Of a stretch of 64,000 nt of DNA, positions 30,704 through 38,847 are shown piece by piece. Location of the stretch: positions 62,001 through 126,000 of the IMG/VR virus record IMGVR_UViG_3300042197_000820; one strand, 5' to 3'. Origin of the DNA: a virus. The notes under the pieces were generated by a model, which had not been told where the DNA came from, did not search any database, and saw nothing but the letters and a program-made list of their open reading frames with translations. Position 1 is the stretch's first letter, and every line of letters begins with the position of its first letter. The position numbers and the translations under genes were made by a program.

Positions 30704-33061
30704 TCAAATCTCTTCTGGCCTTAGATATTGTATAATAGTGTCTAAGTTCATTAGATAGTTTAGTATAGTTGGATTTTTGAATGGTTCTTCTAGCTCTAGG
30801 GCTGTTAAATCACCAACACCTAAGCCAGACTTCCAAACTAGATTAGTTGGTGGTCTTGATGTAGTTGCTAGTTGTATTCTTAACAACTTTATATTATTAC
30901 CGGGGATTATCTTTGTTCCTAATACCGAGTTATTTGTGGTTGGTGGAGAAGGAGATGATTTTGGTTGTGGGTTTTTTACCTGTTTAGCGCCGCGTATAAT
31001 AGAGCTTCCTTCAATAGTTTCGGGAAGTTTTGTAGGATCAGCGGGTGTAAAACTATAAACAAGAGTAATCTTATCCTCAATCCCATATTGTCCTTCTTTT
31101 TTGAGAGATAAATCCTCCAGTACCTCGATAGAGTTTTTACTCATCAACTTTGTGAAAACAGGTCTGACTAGTTTAAATATCTTTAAATCCTGCTTTATTT
31201 TATCGGTTTTTAACTGTTCAAATATATTATCTGAAAGAATAGAAGGATTTAAATTTTGGTATGACTCGCCAAATGTTATTTTCCACAAAGCATGATCAAA
31301 CGTGTATCTTTTTAGAATATTTTCGAATATTTGCAGGTATCTAAAAAACTCTTCTATCGTGAATATTTGAATCTTAACATAGTTACCTTCTTGGATTATA
31401 CCGGTATCTGTAAATCTTGGTGCGGTAGCGATCTGCGATATTGTATTTACTTCGTTCTCATCTAAGGAATAAAGTATTTTGGAAGGTCTGAATCTGCGAG
31501 GTTCTATATAAATGTCTTCTGTCGTTACAAATACATTTTGATCGATTCCAACTTCAGAAGGATCCTCTGGTAGTTGCAGAGAAAACTTTTCATTCAGAAT
31601 GCGATATGCATCTAGCTTGTAACTATCAGCATTTGTTGCAAGTTGTTTTAGATTTTCTTCTATCACATCATAAGAAATATAATATTTCCTTTTATTCGAA
31701 TCGTGATATGGCTCTCTTCTATCCTTCTTGCGCCAATCATCTAAAAATGTCTTAAACCCATTATTATCGCGATTTGTACAAGGATTTGGTATTATTGGAT
31801 CTTGCACAGGATTGCACAGAACTAGCTTTTCTTTTTGAGTAGCTTCAAATAACGTTGTGTATTGTTCTTCGATAGATTTAAGCCTTTCGTACTCTTCTAT
31901 TTGAGCTTGTAAGATGGCTTGTCTTTCAGCTATGAGGGCAAGAACATCTTCCGATAATCTAAGACCATTTAAAGATTCTTTTAGTAAAGTAATACTGTTA
32001 GTAATAGCAAGAATAAGAATAGCGATCCTTCTTAACGCCTCTGGGTTTATCCTACCGGCGAAGGGGTTCGTGTAATAATCACTGCTTGTTACTCGCGCTA
32101 GGGCTGTTGAAAAATAACCCAATGCTCTATCAAGTTCTGATATGCTATTTAAAGCCCCGAGTTCATCTACTAAAACTGTACTTGCTTGGAAAGGGTTTAA
32201 AACCTCAAGTTGTTCGAAGGAAAGATTTCCTAAATCGTAAGCATATGCTAAAGGATAATCTTCTTTGTACTTCTTGATACATTCTGGATACTGTAAGCAC
32301 ATATTAAAAAACGTATATTGTTCGCTATAGTCTGGTGTCAAATATCCGCTTGGTACGTTGCCTCCTTCGCGAGAAGGTATATTATCTATCGCTCTAGCCC
32401 TAGCATCTGGTCCATATGATTCAACTGCTTGAGCGAAAGAAAGCTCCGCACTTGTTTGTTGACCACTAACTATAAAAGTTTTGACAGGGCCGCCGCCCCG
32501 GCATGTCAGACTAGAATACTTTTCACCTGTCAAATCCACTTCTTGTAGTTCGGCTCCAGACGAAACACGCACAGCACTTCTAAGAAAGATAAAAGCCAGA
32601 TTTAGATTATTTTGGATTATCCTGTCAGTTAAACCGTCTGGACTTCCTCTAAAAACCCATCCTTCGTGGTCTAAGCTATAATCGTAAAATCTATCGTCAT
32701 ATTGATCTATACGTTCACCAGTATTTGTAATCCAATATGGGTCTAGTGAACTGTTGTGTGCAATAATGCTGTCGATCAAAGGGGTACCAGCTTCGGCTAT
32801 ATCAAACATGAGTCCATAAACGGATCTAACTAAGCTCTGAAGTGTCTCGTAGTTTTCAGTTGTTTGAGTTTCAACAGCCCTCGGAAGGATAAAAGACCTG
32901 TATATACCAGTTATTTGTTCATCTTTATCTAAAATAAGTTTATAGTTAGCACATTCAACGAAAGGCAATCCATAAAGTCCATAGCATTCACCTCCGAGAT
33001 TACCGGGTATAGAACCACCATAGTTCGTTTCAGGAGTGTAAGGATTATATTCATTTGCCAT
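30704..33061 (-). CDS. Virion structural protein, 785 residues
   Basis: 785 residues, ATG start directly after the preceding gene. The N-terminus has two cysteines in a Gly-rich stretch (GGECYGLYGLPFVECANYK). A predicted coiled coil lies at about residues 375-425 (Glu/Gln/Leu rich, ending near two further cysteines). The C-terminal part carries a Pro/Ser-rich linker and a short final domain. No catalytic motif was found. It lies between the spike-like protein and the 2139-residue protein in the baseplate module, so a hub or wedge component is likely. The family is not recognised. Confidence 0.68.
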   Translation of the reverse strand: MANEYNPYTPETNYGGSIPGNLGGECYGLYGLPFVECANYKLILDKDEQITGIYRSFILPRAVETQTTENYETLQSLVRSVYGLMFDIAEAGTPLIDSIIAHNSSLDPYWITNTGERIDQYDDRFYDYSLDHEGWVFRGSPDGLTDRIIQNNLNLAFIFLRSAVRVSSGAELQEVDLTGEKYSSLTCRGGGPVKTFIVSGQQTSAELSFAQAVESYGPDARARAIDNIPSREGGNVPSGYLTPDYSEQYTFFNMCLQYPECIKKYKEDYPLAYAYDLGNLSFEQLEVLNPFQASTVLVDELGALNSISELDRALGYFSTALARVTSSDYYTNPFAGRINPEALRRIAILILAITNSITLLKESLNGLRLSEDVLALIAERQAILQAQIEEYERLKSIEEQYTTLFEATQKEKLVLCNPVQDPIIPNPCTNRDNNGFKTFLDDWRKKDRREPYHDSNKRKYYISYDVIEENLKQLATNADSYKLDAYRILNEKFSLQLPEDPSEVGIDQNVFVTTEDIYIEPRRFRPSKILYSLDENEVNTISQIATAPRFTDTGIIQEGNYVKIQIFTIEEFFRYLQIFENILKRYTFDHALWKITFGESYQNLNPSILSDNIFEQLKTDKIKQDLKIFKLVRPVFTKLMSKNSIEVLEDLSLKKEGQYGIEDKITLVYSFTPADPTKLPETIEGSSIIRGAKQVKNPQPKSSPSPPTTNNSVLGTKIIPGNNIKLLRIQLATTSRPPTNLVWKSGLGVGDLTALELEEPFKNPTILNYLMNLDTIIQYLRPEEI

Positions 33062-33062
33062 T

Positions 33063-34097
33063 TTAGTTAACCTTATTCTTGCTACTCATAATAGAAACTG
33101 GTGCCATACCATCTAGATATTTCTTTTTGAACTTAGCCATGTTTTCTTTAAATGTAATCATCTGAGTACTGATTTCCTGTGCTGTTCTGCTTGCTTTTAT
33201 AGATCTTGCTTGTTTTATTGCAACATCAGCCTCTATAGATACCAAAGCACCATCAATAGTCTTAGAACCGGGATGTATATGGCTGCTTAAGGACTTATCG
33301 AAATCTTGTTGGATTATCACCATGCTATCTAACAATGAGGAGACATCAGTAACAATGTCAGCTAACTCTGTAATACAAGAAGCCAGATTCTTTCCTAAAA
33401 CCATAGGCTGTAGTGTGCTGTCATCATTCCCAGCAATAATATCTATACCATAGCTAGAAAGTGTTTTACCAATACCACCAACTTGTTCTCTGACAAATGG
33501 ACCTGTTACAAGTTTTATATTTTCTCTAGCGATTATTCTAACGCTATCAGCTTTTACACCAATACCAGATTTTGCTACTGAACTTAAAGAACCTCTTGCG
33601 AGTTCATAGTTATTGTCTATATCTGTAAGTTGTGAAATATAAATGCCAGCAGCATCAGTTTTAAGATTATTATCAGAAATAACTTCTGCTTTTCCCTTCA
33701 AATCTGGTGGCATAGCTTTTCCAGCGATTATATAAATCGAACCAGCATTTGTAGCTCCTAAGTTGCCATATCCGCTACTTTTACTTGCTGGTCTATCTCG
33801 GCCTATAATAATAAATGCATTATTATCATTTTTAAGTACTTTTTCATAATCCGCTGTATTATGCTCAGGAACATGTTCTTTGATTGCATCGCCATTCAAA
33901 CCACCACGAAAAGTTCTATTCTTATGTAAAGGATCGTTCTGTACTAATCTAGCATATTCTGGAAAGTAGTTTGGTTCATGCATCTTTCTAGATGATGCAA
34001 GCAAACGTATCCTTCCTTTTGTGGAAGGTACATCATCAAAGACAGATCCAGCCGACATACCGCTTTTAAATACATTTTCGGATTCTGATTTAGACAT
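33063..34097 (-). CDS. Baseplate spike-like structural protein
   Basis: 344 residues, ATG start after CGGAG. Residues about 115-230 contain the repetitive strand pattern typical of spike and VgrG-like beta-structures (GSIYIIAGKA, GIYISQLTDI, GVKADSVRIIARENIKLVTG). Near residue 275 is SHIHPGS; an HxH in this setting recalls the metal-binding motif at the tips of contractile-tail spikes, though it is followed here by a helical tail instead of ending the chain. It sits directly downstream of the two hub-like enzymes. A spike or central hub role is inferred from pattern and place. Confidence 0.6.
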   Translation of the reverse strand: MSKSESENVFKSGMSAGSVFDDVPSTKGRIRLLASSRKMHEPNYFPEYARLVQNDPLHKNRTFRGGLNGDAIKEHVPEHNTADYEKVLKNDNNAFIIIGRDRPASKSSGYGNLGATNAGSIYIIAGKAMPPDLKGKAEVISDNNLKTDAAGIYISQLTDIDNNYELARGSLSSVAKSGIGVKADSVRIIARENIKLVTGPFVREQVGGIGKTLSSYGIDIIAGNDDSTLQPMVLGKNLASCITELADIVTDVSSLLDSMVIIQQDFDKSLSSHIHPGSKTIDGALVSIEADVAIKQARSIKASRTAQEISTQMITFKENMAKFKKKYLDGMAPVSIMSSKNKVN

Positions 34098-34111
34098 TTA
34101 TAACTCCGATA

Positions 34112-34119
34112 ATAAATAG
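34112..34119 (-). promoter_or_regulatory. Candidate late-promoter octamer CTATTTAT
   Basis: Coding-strand CTATTTAT lies 14 bases upstream of the ATG at 34097, followed by TATCGGAGTTATAA. It is in an AT-rich 41-base gap that also contains TATAAT farther upstream, an alternative -10-like element. Confidence 0.5.
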
Positions 34120-34138
34120 AGATTAATATTATATATTA

Positions 34139-35425
34139 TTATAGTTGAGTGTATTCATTACCACTTACACTATTCTTGAGAATATTAGCACATGTGGAAA
34201 TCAACCCATTTGTTCCGGGCCAATCCCAAGAACCTGCACTAGCTGCGTGTGAACCAGCAACTGAGAATGATTTAAATGCCGTGTTATTCATGTTAGTCAT
34301 GCGAATATTTTCGGGCATCAAGATACCCTGATTTATAACTCTGAACGGTGGGGAGAAGCCTCTGAACGGGCTACTTGATCCAACATAGAAGTTATCAATA
34401 TCGTCACCCGTTTTGCTTATATTATTCCCGTGGTTAGGGGATTTCATAATCCAAAAATATTGTGCTTGTGGAAATAATCTTTTTAGTTCTTCGTGAATAC
34501 CACCAATCGATTTTTTAACACTAGCTGGGTTGAATCCGTCATTTCCACCTATGTTTATTATTATACCATTGTTGGCTATTCCAGCATAGTTTTCCACAAG
34601 TGCGTTTTTCAAACCCAATAGTTGACATCCCGCACCGCCGCCGCCATTTAATAAATCAGCCGCTCTTGTACCAGCACATTGCAGATTAGTACCAGCAATA
34701 GAAGTAGATGTGCCTGCTTTTCCGCAAGCTTTTGTACCTATTGGCTTAGACATGGAAGCACCTATAAATAAACCGGGACCAGTCTGGGCACCACCGGGAT
34801 CAGCAGGGACTCCAGTATCACTAAATGAATCACCCGCTCCGCCACCGCCGGTACCACCGCCGCCAGTAACAGTGATTTTAATGTAAGAATTTACGTCTTT
34901 CTTGATAAATACTTCTTTTATAATCCCACTTGACATTGTGATTTTATCTTGGAACTCTACGAGTAGCACATCTCCTACTTGTATATTACCTACCATCTTT
35001 CCTTTTAAATCATCCAGAGGCGCATAAAACTTACCGGTGTGATTTCTTATCCTAGTTACATCTTTAGTGGGTAAAATAATATTTCCTGTACTTAGATCTA
35101 CAACACTATCAGGATCAGGTATCGCTCCATCCATATCCTGCATCCTACCTATAACACAAACAAAAGTTCTCGTACCATATGAATCTAGCAGTTGTTTGTG
35201 TCCAAGATTAATATCGGATGGCATTTTAATGTCGTTATCGACAGCTATAACTTCTACTAATCTTTCTTTAGGATTTACTTTGGTCGTTGCAAATATATTA
35301 GACCGTGTAGTATCTTTCATGGCAGAGAGTGGATCTGCTGCTATTGTACCTAGATCATGAACCCTATTCTTTGGTTTTCTATCCGGTGGTACAAAAAAAT
35401 CAACAGGATATTTATTTCCGCTCAT
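34139..35425 (-). CDS. Hub-like baseplate protein with C-terminal SGNH hydrolase-like domain
   Basis: 428 residues, ATG start. Residues about 30-180 are an OB-fold-like hub domain that is plainly paralogous to the next gene upstream: both share DPL-x-A-x-K, ERL-x-EV-x-AVD, KxPSD, YGTRT, DGA-x-PDPD, GKFYAPL-x-D, NIQVGD and QDK. A Gly-rich linker (187-197) follows. Residues 218-428 resemble an SGNH esterase: block I GLFIGASMS with candidate nucleophile Ser224, and block III NIGGNDGF at 291-298. The usual C-terminal DxxH is not obvious (the region reads SWDWPGTNG), so activity is uncertain. Likely deacetylates or de-esterifies a host surface glycan during infection. Neighbours are the transglycosylase-bearing paralogue and the spike-like gene. 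Confidence 0.72.
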   Translation of the reverse strand: MSGNKYPVDFFVPPDRKPKNRVHDLGTIAADPLSAMKDTTRSNIFATTKVNPKERLVEVIAVDNDIKMPSDINLGHKQLLDSYGTRTFVCVIGRMQDMDGAIPDPDSVVDLSTGNIILPTKDVTRIRNHTGKFYAPLDDLKGKMVGNIQVGDVLLVEFQDKITMSSGIIKEVFIKKDVNSYIKITVTGGGGTGGGGAGDSFSDTGVPADPGGAQTGPGLFIGASMSKPIGTKACGKAGTSTSIAGTNLQCAGTRAADLLNGGGGAGCQLLGLKNALVENYAGIANNGIIINIGGNDGFNPASVKKSIGGIHEELKRLFPQAQYFWIMKSPNHGNNISKTGDDIDNFYVGSSSPFRGFSPPFRVINQGILMPENIRMTNMNNTAFKSFSVAGSHAASAGSWDWPGTNGLISTCANILKNSVSGNEYTQL

Positions 35426-35428
35426 TTT

Positions 35429-36880
35429 CTAACCCTTAAGATAGGCTAAATCTGAATCTGTCGCAGCCGCACAAGCTATCATTCTAGCAATAACGAACGC
35501 TCCTGTTCCATACGAACCGCCACAGGTTTTTCTGTCTATAGCGGCCCAAGCATTGGCAAGATCATTATTATTTTTAAAGTTCAGGAATCTCTGTTCTTTA
35601 CCGCCTTCGCCACCATTATAATACGACATTGCTACAGCAGCAGCAGCAGATTCTGATAGCCCTTTACCTTTTGCTCGGTTCCAAGCTGACAAAAATACTT
35701 TTTTTATGACTTTAGAAGTCCATAGTGGATCGTTTGGATTCCAAGTACCTATCTCCTCAAACATGGCATAAATATCGTGTGCAGTGGCATCGATTTGAAC
35801 TGGGCCGAACCCATAGTTACAATATTTACTGGTACATGTAGCTGACCATCCTTTCTCTGGGATGGTGTGCCAGTTGTCGTAAGTTTTACCTTTTATTTTT
35901 GAGCTTCGTGGCTTTCTAGCTGATACCAACCCAGATCCATTTAAATGATAGCCAGTGTTTCCTCCTTCTTTGATATACTTTGCACCGCCTTCGTGTATCG
36001 AGATAGCAGCAATAATCGCTGGTGGGACTTCTGGGGTAAGTCGAATAACTTCTTTCATCCATTTCATAACCTCGGGATTTGTAAATACATTTTTATGTGA
36101 ACTAAGATCGCTACAAGGTGGGTCAAATCTACCTTCACATTGGGACGCACCAATATTATTACTATAACAAAATGGATCTTCACCGAAAATAGCAGCAGCG
36201 TTCAATGGACCAAACTGAGTTGCTAAGTCTCCACTAAGTGCTGGTCCATTAGGACACCCAACTATAGGCTGGCCCGTTATGGTCAAGCCGGATTCATCAC
36301 CGCCGCCGTCGCCGCCGCCGATTTGTTGCCAAGTTGAAAGGTCTTTTTTGAGATAAACATCTTTTATAACACCATTATTTCTTAAAAGTTTATCTTGATA
36401 TTCAACTACAAGCCAATCACCAACTTGTATATTTAAGGCACCTTTTCCCTGTATATCCTCCAGTGGAGCATAAAACTTTCCAACATTTGCTCGTAATCTG
36501 GTTGTTTCTTTAAAAGGTATGGTTATGGTAGTACCATCTGGAGATTCATAAGTTTGGTCTGGATCTGGTACTGCCCCGTCCTGATCTATCAGTCTGCATA
36601 TAGCAGAAATCCAAGTTCTTGTTCCATATTGGTTAGCTACAGATGTATTACCAAAATAGTTAAGATCGCTTGGAAGTTTAACAGCTATATCCACAGCTAA
36701 AACTTCTGCTAATCTTTCTCCCTCTTGAAATCCCTCAGTTTCAAAAAAAGAAGCTCTATACGACTCTTTTATTGCTCGTAAGGGATCTTGAGATAAAGAG
36801 TCAATATCCTGGGTTCTTAACTTATCTCTAGAACCGGGAGAAACTAAAGCATCTATTGGTGCCTTAAAAGATTCAGCCAT
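35429..36880 (-). CDS. Hub-like baseplate lysozyme, lytic transglycosylase-type (gp5 analogue)
   Basis: 483 residues from the ATG at 36880, which has a GGAGGG ribosome site; an upstream in-frame ATG at 36898 lies within the preceding gene and is less likely. Residues about 30-180 form the same OB-like hub domain as the paralogue just downstream. After a Gly/Asp linker (about 189-197) comes an SLT-type lysozyme domain: IIAAISIHEGGAKY with candidate catalytic Glu297, then YGFGPVQIDATA at about 356-367, matching the Glu and G-x-x-Q-I motifs of lytic transglycosylases. AVAMSYYNGG near the end fits the family's Y-N motif. The role is cutting peptidoglycan under the baseplate, as T4 gp5 does with an unrelated lysozyme domain. 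Confidence 0.82.
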   Translation of the reverse strand: MAESFKAPIDALVSPGSRDKLRTQDIDSLSQDPLRAIKESYRASFFETEGFQEGERLAEVLAVDIAVKLPSDLNYFGNTSVANQYGTRTWISAICRLIDQDGAVPDPDQTYESPDGTTITIPFKETTRLRANVGKFYAPLEDIQGKGALNIQVGDWLVVEYQDKLLRNNGVIKDVYLKKDLSTWQQIGGGDGGGDESGLTITGQPIVGCPNGPALSGDLATQFGPLNAAAIFGEDPFCYSNNIGASQCEGRFDPPCSDLSSHKNVFTNPEVMKWMKEVIRLTPEVPPAIIAAISIHEGGAKYIKEGGNTGYHLNGSGLVSARKPRSSKIKGKTYDNWHTIPEKGWSATCTSKYCNYGFGPVQIDATAHDIYAMFEEIGTWNPNDPLWTSKVIKKVFLSAWNRAKGKGLSESAAAAVAMSYYNGGEGGKEQRFLNFKNNNDLANAWAAIDRKTCGGSYGTGAFVIARMIACAAATDSDLAYLKG

Positions 36881-36881
36881 A

Positions 36882-37175
36882 TTAATTCCCTCCGTCATTC
36901 TGGAGTAGATCGAAAATCTTATCTTTATCCAGTTCGGTGATATCAGCAGCGGCGGTTTCTCGCTTCTGGAGTATCATGGCAATCTTTACAAGTTGTTCAT
37001 TCGAACGTTGCAGCGTTTCTACATATTTTGCTGCAACGGAACCGGCAAACTTGTGATTTTCTTCGTCTTTGGCTAAAAGACGCATAACATCGTCAAGAAG
37101 CTCCCTTGTAACTTCTCTATCATCTTCGATGTTCTTAATGGCACTAGCTATGTGTTTATCTACTTCATTACTCAT
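36882..37175 (-). CDS. Small helical phage protein downstream of the sigma factor
   Basis: 97 residues from the ATG at 37175, which overlaps the sigma stop as ATGA; a TTG 15 bases upstream is the longer alternative. The protein is helical and highly charged: MSNEVDKHIASAIKNIEDD, then a Lys/Glu-rich middle and KDKIFDLLQNDGGN at the end. No known motif. It joins the regulatory genes to the hub genes, one base before the hub lysozyme. Function unknown. Confidence 0.7.
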   Translation of the reverse strand: MSNEVDKHIASAIKNIEDDREVTRELLDDVMRLLAKDEENHKFAGSVAAKYVETLQRSNEQLVKIAMILQKRETAAADITELDKDKIFDLLQNDGGN

Positions 37176-37855
37176 AGATCTTGGTCCCAATCCTTTCGAA
37201 ACTCTTGATAGTTTACTTTGAGCCTTTTGAGAGAAGAGACAACCTGCTTTGTATTTAGGCCGGTAATCTCTCTTAGGTATAAGTAAATAGCTTTCTTATT
37301 AAAAATCTCGATTTCATGGGCTGATTCAAATAACACTTGTATAGCTTTGATTACTTTCTCATCGTTTGGCTTATCAGATTCTTCCATCCAATCAATCATG
37401 TTGGCACGAAGATTATCGATAAGTTCGTTATGTTCTCTAACGTTCTCGTATGGATTATCTTCTGATAAGAACCGTAGCTCTAAATCCTTTGGCATCTCTT
37501 GAATGTCAAGTTCCGTCTGATTCTTCTTGGATTTTCTCTTGACCTTATGTATGAACCAGTTCTTGGTTATAACTGAAAAATAAGAGAAAGCTTTTGAGCC
37601 TTGACTTACATCGTACTTATCAAGTATTGTGATAAGCCAAATCTTGCATTCATCACGAAGGTAATCGATGTTTGGTAATGTGGTAAACTTATAAGTAAAG
37701 ACAATCTTATCTACCATCTCATCGAAAGCAGGACCAATCAACTTTACATAAAGATCGGTTCTAACCCTTTTGTCGTTTGTCGCGACGTACTCAAGAATCG
37801 CGTTTTCGTGTTCCTGCGTAAAATACTTCTTGGTTGGCTTTGTACTGCGGCTCAT
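37172..37855 (-). CDS. 55: Late-transcription sigma factor, gp55-like
   Basis: About 227 residues from the ATG at 37855 (MSRSTKPTKKYFT), chosen because related phage sigma factors begin at this motif; the frame is open farther up to 37912, with alternative ATGs at 37873 and 37870 that have a better ribosome site. Sigma-70-like region 2 is visible: DEMVDKIVFTYKFTTLP, DECKIWLITILDKYD, KAFSYFSVITKNWFIHKVKRK, the last being the conserved FSYFS...NWF block of gp55 homologues. The C-terminal half contains an HTH-like segment. In T4, gp55 directs RNA polymerase to late promoters. The gene overlaps its upstream neighbour by about 65 bases. Confidence 0.9.
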   Translation of the reverse strand: MSRSTKPTKKYFTQEHENAILEYVATNDKRVRTDLYVKLIGPAFDEMVDKIVFTYKFTTLPNIDYLRDECKIWLITILDKYDVSQGSKAFSYFSVITKNWFIHKVKRKSKKNQTELDIQEMPKDLELRFLSEDNPYENVREHNELIDNLRANMIDWMEESDKPNDEKVIKAIQVLFESAHEIEIFNKKAIYLYLREITGLNTKQVVSSLKRLKVNYQEFRKDWDQDL

Positions 37856-38192
37856 TCTCTGCTTCTTCATCATCTTCCTCTTGTTCGTCAGGAAGATCTT
37901 GCAATGGCTCATTGGTCAAGTCCATGATTTCAGAGAACTGCTCGATCTTCGATGTGAAATACATACCATGTTCTAACAAACCGCCAAGTGTTTCGTCACC
38001 ATAGAAGCTCTCTAGTTCGTAGAGACTCTTTAAGTGTGAAGTAAAACTTACTGCTTCGTTATTAAGTTCAGTAATGTTCTTTGATACAAAGTTGATGTTC
38101 TTAAGCAAAAATCGTATGTAGGCTACAAGCCCTACGATAAATGCAAGAGATAGTAAGAAAGCTATTGTCCAGCTATTGATCTCAACTATCAT
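37791..38192 (-). CDS. Membrane-anchored small protein upstream of the sigma factor
   Basis: 133 residues, ATG start. Residues 8-30 (WTIAFLLSLAFIVGLVAYIRF) are a single transmembrane helix; a helical segment with coiled-coil character follows, and the C-terminus is strongly acidic (DEQEEDDEEAENE). Its last 65 bases encode the start of the sigma factor in another frame, which may keep their translation linked. I recall similar membrane-anchored proteins next to the late sigma gene in marine T4-like phages, but no function is known to me. Confidence 0.75.
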   Translation of the reverse strand: MIVEINSWTIAFLLSLAFIVGLVAYIRFLLKNINFVSKNITELNNEAVSFTSHLKSLYELESFYGDETLGGLLEHGMYFTSKIEQFSEIMDLTNEPLQDLPDEQEEDDEEAENEPQYKANQEVFYAGTRKRDS

Positions 38193-38439
38193 CTTCGTAC
38201 TCCTTGGCCAAAGACCTCTTTTCTTCTATAAGGTCTTTCTTGGTTTGTTCTATGTATTCTATAACAAGCTGACCCGGCTTTGACAAGGAAGATTTAGAAC
38301 TTTTGCAAAATAAATCTGATAGTTGTCTTTCTAGCTTACCGCTCTGGCCACAATCACAATAGTCAACTGACTCTGATATACCGTGTACCAGAGTCAGCGA
38401 CTTATCGCATTTTTGGCAGAGATAATCATACCTCGGCAT
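38182..38439 (-). CDS. FmdB-like zinc-ribbon small protein
   Basis: 85 residues, ATG start. The N-terminus MPRYDYLCQKCDKSLTLVHG followed by YCDCGQSG gives the CxxC...CxC zinc ribbon of FmdB-type putative regulators. The C-terminal half is helical and charged. It sits in a run of three mini-genes ahead of the sigma factor. A role in transcription or RNA binding is a guess from the zinc ribbon. Confidence 0.75.
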   Translation of the reverse strand: MPRYDYLCQKCDKSLTLVHGISESVDYCDCGQSGKLERQLSDLFCKSSKSSLSKPGQLVIEYIEQTKKDLIEEKRSLAKEYEDDS

Positions 38440-38441
38440 GA

Positions 38442-38648
38442 TCAGTCTTCCTCTTCAGATTTCTCATAGTTGTAGGATTTAGGCTTTGGCATGTTTCTGT
38501 AACCAATATCATAATCTTCTTCGGGTATTCTCTTAATGTCCTTTGTCTTCTTATCGCACGGACATATTCTAGGTGGTTTTTCCCAGAGATTATACATTAC
38601 TTGATATGTTTTAAAACATTCAAAGCATTGAAAGTACCCAGTTCTCAA
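38442..38648 (-). CDS. Second zinc-ribbon small protein, TTG start
   Basis: 68 residues. The start is a TTG at 38648, preceded by AGAGGA; no ATG exists nearby in frame. FQCFECFKTYQVMYN and RICPCDKK give CxxC plus CxC, a zinc ribbon similar in layout to the next gene, so the pair may be diverged duplicates. The C-terminus is acidic (YEKSEEED). Function unknown. Confidence 0.68.
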   Translation of the reverse strand: MRTGYFQCFECFKTYQVMYNLWEKPPRICPCDKKTKDIKRIPEEDYDIGYRNMPKPKSYNYEKSEEED

Positions 38649-38649
38649 C

Positions 38650-38847
38650 TCAATCCTCTAGTTCTTCGCCAAAAGAATCGTCTTCAAGTTTGACGATTGG
38701 TGGATTCATAACCATCAAACCTTGGTCTGATAGCCTAAACTTAAAACCCTTTAAAACAGGGACTATATCCGATTGCTCCATTAAAGACTTTTGTAGTGCC
38801 ATCATTAAAGCACCGATTGCTTGATCAGCTAGATTCATTTCATTCAT
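38650..38847 (-). CDS. Small conserved-looking phage protein
   Basis: 65 residues, ATG overlapping the GMD stop as ATGA, ribosome site AAAGGAG. It starts with a helix (LADQAIGALMMALQKSLMEQ), then a strand region (LKGFKFRLSDQGLMVMNPPI) and an acidic end (GEELED). No known motif. It is the first gene downstream of the sugar island. Function unknown. Confidence 0.68.
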   Translation of the reverse strand: MNEMNLADQAIGALMMALQKSLMEQSDIVPVLKGFKFRLSDQGLMVMNPPIVKLEDDSFGEELED

